Part shown: positions 1-5,387 of the stretch, piece by piece
Numbering within the stretch: position 1 is the stretch's first letter
Layout of the letters: each line of letters starts with the position of its first letter
Source of the DNA: Spirochaetaceae bacterium
Lineage (GTDB): Bacteria; Spirochaetota; Spirochaetia; Treponematales; Breznakiellaceae
DNA length: 8,726 bases
Reading direction: 5' to 3'
Assembly (NCBI GenBank): GCA_031284645.1
Contig: JAITXS010000053.1
Coordinates: 1-8,726, forward strand
Notes under the pieces: generated by a model
The model's database searches: none
The model's input: the letters and a program-made list of their open reading frames with translations, nothing else
What the model was told of the DNA's origin: nothing
Made by a program: the position numbers and the translations under genes

Positions 1-39
1 TAGCAATTCTTTTTGTCCCATGAGCAATTTCCTTGCCAT
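1..39 (-). CDS. Transposase, N-terminal fragment cut by window edge
   Basis: Only the first 13 codons are visible (MARKLLMGQKELL); the gene runs off the left end. The start is ATG at 39-37, preceded by a good Shine-Dalgarno sequence (GAGG at 50-47, 7-nt spacer). A perfect TATAAT lies at 61-56 on the same strand, but it would put the transcript start almost on the ribosome binding site, so it may not be the real promoter. The [S/G]QKE-type opening resembles, from memory, the N-terminus of transposases annotated as ISNCY-like; family assignment from 13 residues is weak. The paired direct repeats immediately upstream support an insertion-sequence reading. Confidence 0.45.
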   Translation of the reverse strand, partial: MARKLLMGQKELL

Positions 40-64
40 ATTTTTACCTCGGCTTATTATACCT

Positions 65-109
65 GAGGGGACATTTTCACGTTGCTATAGAGGGGACATT
101 ATCACGTTG
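65..109. repeat. Two 20-bp direct repeats, 25-bp period
   Basis: The unit GAGGGGACATT(T/A)TCACG plus TTG occurs at 65-84 and 90-109, with one mismatch (T76 versus A101) and a 5-bp spacer (CTATA). The two starts are 25 bp apart. The repeats lie between the transposase-like gene start and the presumed element end, so they are most simply read as terminal transposase-binding repeats. Confidence 0.8.
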
Positions 110-205
110 GCGTAACACAAGATCATACAAAGAGATTCAGCATCTACTTTACAAATTCCTGCTGCGCCTGTCTTATTGCGCGTGATCATAAAATCCCGCG
201 GCCCC

Positions 206-234
206 TTGACACCAATCCCCTCATACCTTATAAA
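206..234 (+). promoter_or_regulatory. Sigma-70-type promoter for the fab-acc operon
   Basis: A perfect -35 hexamer TTGACA (206-211) is followed after exactly 17 bp by TATAAA (229-234), one mismatch from the -10 consensus. The transcript would begin near 241, leaving a leader of about 30 nt that contains the fabF Shine-Dalgarno sequence (GAGGA, 261-265). I saw no equally good promoter in any other gap of the + strand gene series, so this is the best candidate for driving the operon. Confidence 0.7.
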
Positions 235-270
235 TTGATTGATTAGCTCTCATGTTTTACGAGGATCTGC

Positions 271-1527
271 ATGAAAAAGAAAGTTGTTGTTACCGGATTA
301 GGAGCGATTTCGCCCATAGGCAATAGTGTTGATGAATTTAAAGCGGGTCTTAAAGCCGGAAAAAACGGTGTTGCTTTGACTTCTGCGTTTGACACCAGTG
401 ATTTTGCCGTTAAAATTTCTGCTGAAGTAAAAGATTTTAATCCCGAACAATGGATGGATAAAAAAGAAGCGCGGAAAATGGCGCGTTTTACCCAGTTTGC
501 GGTTGCTGCAGCATCTCAGGCGCTCAGTCAGGCAGGTCTTATTGATGCTGTTGGTGAAAACAAAAAAATAAGCTGTAATCCTGAGCGGGCGGCGGTTGTG
601 CTTGGTAACGGCATCGGGGGCTTTGAAATTGTAAGCGAAGCTTTCCGTAAACTTTTTTATTCCGGCCCCTCACGAATGCCGCCGTTAACGGTCCCTTTGA
701 TGATCGCTAACGAAGCGGCGGCCAATATTTCGATGATTTATGGGTTGAAGGGCCCCTGTTATACTCAGGTTACCGCCTGTGCTTCCGGGGTTGACGGTTT
801 GGGGCAGGCTATGGATTTAATCCGCGCCGACCGTTGTGATGTTGTTGTTGCGGGGGGCACGGAAGCTTGTGTCATTCCTTTTGGAGTCGGTGGTTTTTCT
901 GTACTAAAGACGCTTTCAACACGTAACGAAGAACCACAGAAGGCAAGCCGCCCTTTTGATAAAGACAGAGATGGTTTTGTTTTGGGGGAAGGATCCGGCA
1001 TACTTGTTCTTGAAAGTGAAGAACATGCAAAAGCACGCGGCGCAACAATTCTTGCCGAGTTTGCAGGCTACGGTGCCACAGGCGATGCCTATCATTTAAC
1101 ATCCCCCGACCCAAGCGGCGATGGCTGCGCCCGGGCAATCACGCTGGCGATTCGGGATGCAGAACTAAGCCCGCAGGATATACAGTATTATAATGCTCAC
1201 GGTACATCAACTGTGATCAACGATATTACCGAAACAAGAGCAATAAAGACGGCTTTTGGGGATTACGCAAACAAACTTAAAATATCCGGTACCAAGAGCA
1301 TGATCGGGCACTGCATTGCCGGCGGCGGCGGGCTTGAAGCAATCGTCTGTATACTCGCGATTCGCGAAGGATTTTTTCCGCCGACAATCAATCTGGATCA
1401 TCCTGATCCTGAATGTGATTTGGATTACGTGCCGCATAAAACTCAGTTTGGTGAAATAAACGCTGCCGCTTCGGGGAACCTCGGGTTTGGCGGTCATAAC
1501 GGAGTGGTCGTATTTAAAAAATATTAG
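271..1527 (+). CDS. fabF: Beta-ketoacyl-ACP synthase II (KAS II)
   Basis: This enzyme condenses malonyl-ACP with acyl-ACP, lengthening the chain by two carbons with loss of CO2, in the cytoplasmic type II fatty acid pathway. The 418-residue protein has the usual FabF length and a full thiolase fold. The nucleophile is Cys170 (TACASGVDG). His310 (NAHGTST), Lys342 and His347 (TKSMIGH) complete the active site; all sit seven residues after their E. coli FabF counterparts (C163, H303, K335, H340). The C-terminal gating loop reads GFGGHN (405-410). The opening VVVTGLGAISPIG is the standard N-terminus, so the ATG at 271 is right; GAGGA lies 5 nt upstream. It is the first gene behind the promoter. 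The pair Lys/His rather than FabB- or FabH-type motifs and the neighbours favour FabF over other ketosynthases. Confidence 0.96.
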   Translation: MKKKVVVTGLGAISPIGNSVDEFKAGLKAGKNGVALTSAFDTSDFAVKISAEVKDFNPEQWMDKKEARKMARFTQFAVAAASQALSQAGLIDAVGENKKISCNPERAAVVLGNGIGGFEIVSEAFRKLFYSGPSRMPPLTVPLMIANEAAANISMIYGLKGPCYTQVTACASGVDGLGQAMDLIRADRCDVVVAGGTEACVIPFGVGGFSVLKTLSTRNEEPQKASRPFDKDRDGFVLGEGSGILVLESEEHAKARGATILAEFAGYGATGDAYHLTSPDPSGDGCARAITLAIRDAELSPQDIQYYNAHGTSTVINDITETRAIKTAFGDYANKLKISGTKSMIGHCIAGGGGLEAIVCILAIREGFFPPTINLDHPDPECDLDYVPHKTQFGEINAAASGNLGFGGHNGVVVFKKY

Positions 1528-1569
1528 GCCAGGATGAAAATCAGGCCGCACTATAAAATAACGACACGT

Positions 1570-1596
1570 TGTTTTGCTTAAGAGTTATGCAAAACA
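1570..1596 (+). other. Hairpin in the fabF-fabZ gap
   Basis: TGTTTTGC (1570-1577) is perfectly complementary to GCAAAACA (1589-1596), giving an 8-bp stem with an 11-nt loop. No U-run follows, so it is unlikely to be an intrinsic terminator. It could be an RNA-processing or stability element, or chance. The remainder of the 210-bp gap shows no convincing promoter. Confidence 0.4.
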
Positions 1597-1737
1597 GGGA
1601 GACACGCACCGGCAGTCTATTTTGCGCTTATTGAGGATGGGCGTAATTTTATAAAAATCTGTAAACAAATGCCGTGTACGGGTTGCAAGATGCGGGTCTT
1701 AATGGTTTTAAGGGATTTTTTGAAAGGAGGATAGCGT

Positions 1738-2157
1738 ATGAGCGAGATAGAAAATTTATTACCGCATCGCAAGCCGTTTCTTTTTGTTGATGATATTATC
1801 GAAACAAACGAAGAAAAGATCATTGCCGAACACATTTTTAGCGAAGAGGAATTCTTTTTTAAAGGACATTTCCCGGGCTATCCTCTTGTGCCCGGTGTTA
1901 TTTTAATTGAAACAATGGCACAGTCAGGCGGCGCCGGTCTGCGAAAACAAGGCATACTCGGTCAGTCTGCACTTTTTTTTCTGGCAAGCGTTGATAAAGT
2001 TAAATTCCGCCGACAGGTGCGTCCGGGCGATAAAGTACGCTCGGAAATAAGCAATTTACGTTTATCACCTAAAATGATAAAACAGGCCGGTAAGGCCTAT
2101 GTCGGTGATGAGCTTGCCGCCGAAGCAGAATGGATGTGTATAATAGGAGCGCAATAA
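1738..2157 (+). CDS. fabZ: 3-hydroxyacyl-ACP dehydratase FabZ
   Basis: FabZ removes water from 3-hydroxyacyl-ACP to give trans-2-enoyl-ACP, the substrate of the next gene's product. The 139-residue single hot-dog domain is of normal length. It opens with the family signature LPHRKPFLFVD (8-18). The catalytic pair is His44 in KGHFPGYPLVPG and Glu58 in LIETMAQSGG, matching His54/Glu68 of E. coli FabZ. There is no sign of the isomerase FabA sequence. The start is secure: AAAGGAGG at 1723-1730 is the strongest ribosome binding site in the window, 7 nt before the ATG. The gene follows fabF after a 210-bp gap, and its stop overlaps the fabV start by one base (TAATG), suggesting coupled translation of the dehydratase and the reductase that act in sequence. 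Confidence 0.96.
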   Translation: MSEIENLLPHRKPFLFVDDIIETNEEKIIAEHIFSEEEFFFKGHFPGYPLVPGVILIETMAQSGGAGLRKQGILGQSALFFLASVDKVKFRRQVRPGDKVRSEISNLRLSPKMIKQAGKAYVGDELAAEAEWMCIIGAQ

Positions 2158-3377
2158 TGCCCATAATTAAAGCGATGGTTCGGAATAATATCTGTATTAA
2201 CAGTCATCCGGCAGGATGTGTGAAAATCGTTGAAGACGAGATTGAATACACAAAAAAATATTTTGCCACAGAAAAAATTGTCGGTGCGCCGAAATTGGCG
2301 CTGGTCATCGGTTGTTCTACTGGTTACGGACTTGCCTCACGTATCGCGCTTGAGTTTGGGTGTAATACGGTAACAGTGGGAATCTCTTTTGAAAAAGAGG
2401 GCAGCGGCACAAAGCCGGGAACCCCGGGCTTTTATAACAATCTTGCCTTTGAAAGATCATGCGAAAAAGCGGGGCTTGCCGCGAAAACCTTAAACGGGGA
2501 TGCTTATTCGCACGACATGAAAAATAAAGTCATTGATAGTGTAAAAAAAATAGCACAGGAAGCGGGAATTCCGGCAAAAATAGATTTAATTGTCTATTCT
2601 CTTGCTTCTCCGGTAAGAACTGATCCCGAAGTCGGCGTTATGTATAAATCGGTCATTAAACCCATAGGATCGATTTACTCCGGCAGTACGATTGATATAA
2701 TGAGCGCTCAAATAAATCAGACAAGCGTGGAACCGGCAACAGAAGAAGAAATTATCAACACGATTAAAGTAATGGGCGGCGAAGACTGGGAAATATGGAT
2801 GAATGTGCTTGGCAAGGCAGATGTCTTGGCGGACGATGTTCGAAGCGTTGCATACACGTATATAGGCCCTGAACTTTCATGGGCGATTTATAAAAACGGT
2901 ACGATAGGACAGGCAAAACAGGATCTTGAGCGGGCGGCGAAGGCAATTAATCAAAAATTCGGACGTACCGTTGCTTTTATTTCGGTGAACAAGGCTGCCG
3001 TTACCAGGGCAAGCGCCGTTATTCCGATTATACCATTTTATATATCCTGTTTATTTCGTGTGATGAAGGATATGAAAATCCATGAAGGCTGTATTGAGCA
3101 GATGTGCAGATTATATAAGGATCACGTGTACCGCGCTGAAGCGGCGCAAGACAGCACAAAAATTCCGGTTGATGAAAAAGGCTTGATACGGCTTGACGAT
3201 TGGGAGATGCGGGACGATGTTCAAAAGGCGACTATTGATAGAATGGGGAAAATCACCCAAGAGAATATTTTTACTGAAAGCGATGTTCAGGGATTTAAAC
3301 ATGATTTTCTGGCAGTGCATGGTTTTGATGTGGAAGGTGTCGATTACGAAAGTGACGTTGTGACGGATACAATTTAA
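2157..3377 (+). CDS. fabV: Trans-2-enoyl-ACP/CoA reductase (FabV/TER family)
   Basis: FabV/TER enzymes reduce the trans-2 double bond of enoyl-ACP or enoyl-CoA with NADH and close each elongation cycle. The 406-residue protein is of family length. It has the N-terminal VRNNIC segment (8-13), the nucleotide-binding loop GCSTGYG (52-58), an acidic residue after the next strand (Glu79 in SFEK) as expected for NADH preference, the SLASPVRTDP loop (148-157), and the Y-x8-K active-site pair Tyr245/Lys254 in IYKNGTIGQAK, equivalent to Tyr240/Lys249 of T. denticola TER. From memory the whole chain follows T. denticola TER closely. I chose ATG 2157 because AGGAG (2145-2149) is 7 nt upstream and MPIIKAMVRNN matches the family; an in-frame ATG at 2130 inside fabZ would add nine non-family residues. 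Placement right after fabZ argues for a fatty-acid role; whether it prefers ACP or CoA substrates cannot be read from sequence. Confidence 0.94.
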   Translation: MPIIKAMVRNNICINSHPAGCVKIVEDEIEYTKKYFATEKIVGAPKLALVIGCSTGYGLASRIALEFGCNTVTVGISFEKEGSGTKPGTPGFYNNLAFERSCEKAGLAAKTLNGDAYSHDMKNKVIDSVKKIAQEAGIPAKIDLIVYSLASPVRTDPEVGVMYKSVIKPIGSIYSGSTIDIMSAQINQTSVEPATEEEIINTIKVMGGEDWEIWMNVLGKADVLADDVRSVAYTYIGPELSWAIYKNGTIGQAKQDLERAAKAINQKFGRTVAFISVNKAAVTRASAVIPIIPFYISCLFRVMKDMKIHEGCIEQMCRLYKDHVYRAEAAQDSTKIPVDEKGLIRLDDWEMRDDVQKATIDRMGKITQENIFTESDVQGFKHDFLAVHGFDVEGVDYESDVVTDTI

Positions 3378-3383
3378 ATAGAC

Positions 3384-3416
3384 AAGCCTTGCCGCTTTCC
3401 AAAAAGCGCAGGTCTT
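3384..3416 (+). other. Intercistronic hairpin between fabV and accB
   Basis: CGCTTT (3393-3398) pairs with AAAGCG (3403-3408) around a 4-nt loop. The stem continues outward from 3384-3391 to 3409-3416 with one bulged C (3392), one G-T pair and one C/T mismatch, giving about 13 pairs. The following ATTAGTTTT is T-rich but not an uninterrupted run. It could be a partial terminator or attenuator, or an mRNA-processing/stability element setting fab versus acc expression. Confidence 0.5.
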
Positions 3417-3439
3417 ATTAGTTTTGGAGTAAAGAAAAC

Positions 3440-3961
3440 ATGGATGATAATTTTTATTTAGCATTAGTCGATAAATTCGAAAAGTCCTCGATCACTGATT
3501 TGGAATTTTCAGTTGGTAAAATACGTTTGATTTTACGTAAGAATGGGGCAGGGAAAGGAGAGCCGACACCTGAAACTAAAAACAGCCGTTTCCCAAATAT
3601 GCTGCGAAGGGAAGCAGCAAAAGCCTCATCGTCTGAAAGTACCCTTTCCCAAGACGAAGTGAATAAAATTTTGGCGGGGGGCATCAGCCACAAAAAAGAC
3701 GAGACTCATCAGGAGGCACCCGCGCTTACCATAACATCGCCGATTGTCGCGACCTTTTATGCTTCCCCGGGACCGGACTCTCCTCCCTTTGTGCGTAAGG
3801 GAGAGAAAATAAAAAAAGGCCAAACACTCTGTGTCCTTGAAGCAATGAAAATGATGAATCATCTTGAAGCGGAATACGATTGTGAAATACTGGATGTAAA
3901 AGCCTCAAGTGGAGATTTAGTGGAGTTCGCTCAGGTTCTTTTTGAGGTGAAAAAGATTTAG
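3440..3961 (+). CDS. accB: Biotin carboxyl carrier protein of acetyl-CoA carboxylase
   Basis: AccB carries the biotin that shuttles CO2 between AccC and AccA/AccD. The 173-residue protein has three parts. The N-terminal helix-strand segment (about 1-34, FEKSSITDLEFSVGKIRL) matches the AccB dimerisation region. A charged, Ser/Lys-rich linker runs from about 35 to 95. The biotinyl domain covers about 96-173. Lys137 in EAMKMMN is the biotinylation site. The insertion ASPGPDSPPF (108-117) is the 'thumb' found in AccB-type BCCPs but absent from most lipoyl and decarboxylase-type biotinyl domains, so this is a true ACC carrier. GGAG (3426-3429) lies 10 nt before the ATG. The linker contains LSQDEVNKILAGG (69-81), which resembles the FliM N-terminal peptide (see findings). 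The gene follows a hairpin and precedes accC by 44 bp. Confidence 0.95.
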   Translation: MDDNFYLALVDKFEKSSITDLEFSVGKIRLILRKNGAGKGEPTPETKNSRFPNMLRREAAKASSSESTLSQDEVNKILAGGISHKKDETHQEAPALTITSPIVATFYASPGPDSPPFVRKGEKIKKGQTLCVLEAMKMMNHLEAEYDCEILDVKASSGDLVEFAQVLFEVKKI

Positions 3962-3962
3962 G

Positions 3963-3988
3963 GGATGGAACTTCCCGTTTTCCACTCC
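3963..3988 (+). other. Weak hairpin between accB and accC
   Basis: TGGAA (3966-3970) pairs with TTCCA (3980-3984), extended by GGA (3963-3965) with TCC (3986-3988) across one bulged C (3985), enclosing a 9-nt loop. It lies between the accB stop and the accC ribosome binding site (AGGGA, 3996-4000). No T-run follows. A role in setting AccB:AccC ratios is possible but unproven. Confidence 0.3.
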
Positions 3989-4005
3989 GAAGAACAGGGA
4001 TTATC

Positions 4006-5337
4006 TTGATAAAAAAATTATTAATAGCAAACCGCGGTGAGATTGCCGTGCGTGTTATTCGTGCCTGTAAAGAGATGGGGATTGAGACTGTCGCAGTGTA
4101 TTCCAGCGCCGATAAAGAAAGCCTTCATGTAAAAATGGCGGACAGCGCTGTCTGTGTAGGCCCTCCTGCCGCATCCCGGTCATATCTGGTAAAAGAAAAC
4201 TTAATACAGGCAGCCTTAAAAACGGGCTGCGAGGCACTTCATCCGGGAGTCGGATTTCTTTCGGAAAGCGCTGATTTTGCCCGTGCGGTAACAGAGTCCG
4301 GTTTAATTTTTATCGGCCCGCACTATGATGTTATTGCCCTGTTAGGTGATAAAGTAAAAGCGCGCAAGACGGCAAAACATTTCGGCCTGCCAATAACACC
4401 GGGTACGGAAAACGCTGTTTCCGGAGTGCAGGAAGCGCTCAAAGCCCTTGAAACACTCCCCCTTCCGGTTATTATCAAGGCTGCCGGCGGCGGCGGCGGC
4501 AAGGGGATGAGAATAGTCCGTCATAAAAACGAAATTGCCGAAAATCTTGAAATCGCGATACGGGAAGCTGAGGCAAATTTTGCCGATGGCAGGGTTTTTA
4601 TTGAACGCTATATTGAAAACCCCCGCCATGTAGAATTACAGATTTTATCCGACGGCAATGGTAAGGTTGTCGTGCTTGGCGAGAGAGATTGTTCGGTGCA
4701 GCGTAATCATCAAAAGCTCATTGAAGAAAGCCCATCGCCCGCAGTCAGCGATGATATGCGTTTTGTTATGAAAGAAGGTGCTCTCGCCATGTTTCGGGAA
4801 TTAAAATATCAAGGCGCGGGCACCATAGAATTTCTTGTTGAAAACGATCAGTTTTATTTTATGGAAGTGAATGCCCGCGTTCAGGTTGAACATCCGGTAA
4901 GCGAGTTTGTTAGTAATACCGATATTATTCGGGAGCAGATTCTTGCCTGTACAAGCGGTAAAATGGATATAGATTCGGAAAATATTACCCTCAGCGGTGC
5001 GGCAATTGAATGCCGGATAAACGCGCTTTCTCCGGGTAAAATTACGAGACTTGAGACCCCCGGCGGCCCGGGTGTGCGCTTTGATTCGTTTTTATACAAT
5101 GGTTGTTTTGTGCCGCCTTATTACGATTCTATGGTCGCGAAATTAATCGTATATTCTGCGACACGCGATAGGGCAATCGCAAGAATGAAACGCGCTTTAG
5201 ACGAACTGTGTATTGAAGGGATAAAAACAAACAGAGAAGAACAGATAAGCATCATTAATCATCCGGTGTTTCGTTCGGGGAAATTCGGAACGAGTTTTAT
5301 CAAGGATGAGATAGAATCAAAAAACGGAGGACAGTGA
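4006..5337 (+). CDS. accC: Biotin carboxylase subunit of acetyl-CoA carboxylase
   Basis: AccC uses ATP and bicarbonate to carboxylate the biotin on AccB. The 443-residue protein has the N-terminal biotin-carboxylase domain (LLIANRGEIAVRVIRACKEMGI), a central ATP-grasp domain and the C-terminal carboxylase domain. ATP and active-site residues are present at positions one less than in E. coli AccC: Lys158, the glycine loop GGGGGKG (161-167), His208, Lys237 (NHQKLIEE), Glu275, Glu287, Arg291 (NARVQVEH) and Arg337; Lys116 is at the same number. After Arg337 the normally conserved INAEDP loop is shortened: INA is followed directly by LSPGK, seven residues fewer than E. coli. The start is TTG at 4006; MIKKLLIANRG is the expected family N-terminus and AGGGA lies 5 nt upstream, so the rare start is well supported. 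Downstream accD and accA identify it as ACC rather than a propionyl-CoA or pyruvate carboxylase subunit. Confidence 0.95.
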   Translation: MIKKLLIANRGEIAVRVIRACKEMGIETVAVYSSADKESLHVKMADSAVCVGPPAASRSYLVKENLIQAALKTGCEALHPGVGFLSESADFARAVTESGLIFIGPHYDVIALLGDKVKARKTAKHFGLPITPGTENAVSGVQEALKALETLPLPVIIKAAGGGGGKGMRIVRHKNEIAENLEIAIREAEANFADGRVFIERYIENPRHVELQILSDGNGKVVVLGERDCSVQRNHQKLIEESPSPAVSDDMRFVMKEGALAMFRELKYQGAGTIEFLVENDQFYFMEVNARVQVEHPVSEFVSNTDIIREQILACTSGKMDIDSENITLSGAAIECRINALSPGKITRLETPGGPGVRFDSFLYNGCFVPPYYDSMVAKLIVYSATRDRAIARMKRALDELCIEGIKTNREEQISIINHPVFRSGKFGTSFIKDEIESKNGGQ

Positions 5338-5387
5338 GCCTGCTTTCCCTGTTTATCTGCAGAATGATTTTTTAGAGGAGAGTTTAC

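Larger units (their letters stand above)
1..117 (-). mobile_element. Probable insertion-sequence end
   Basis: The left edge combines a transposase-like gene start on the minus strand with two closely spaced direct repeats just upstream of it, the arrangement expected at the 5' end of an insertion sequence with multiple transposase-binding sites. The outer boundary is not certain. Read on the minus strand, a TG dinucleotide at 117-116 (TGTTACGCC...) is a plausible tip, but the opposite end and any target-site duplication lie outside the window. Family and boundary are inferences. Confidence 0.45.

Noticed and set aside
872..1138. Long open frames on the minus strand within fabF
   Set aside because: They lie wholly inside a well-supported gene and have no family resemblance. 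The same applies to other antisense frames, for example 1207-1551, 3111-3464 and 8261-8539.
1534..1581. 15-codon ORF (ATG 1534) after fabF
   Set aside because: Too short, no recognisable feature, and not supported by a clear ribosome binding site.
1631..1655. Promoter-like TTGAGG and TATAAA in the fabF-fabZ gap
   Set aside because: The spacer is only 13 bp, too short for a sigma-70-type promoter, and no better -35 partner is present.
2130..2156. Earlier in-frame ATG for fabV, inside the end of fabZ
   Set aside because: It would add nine residues unlike the family N-terminus, and AGGAG is placed correctly for ATG 2157 instead.
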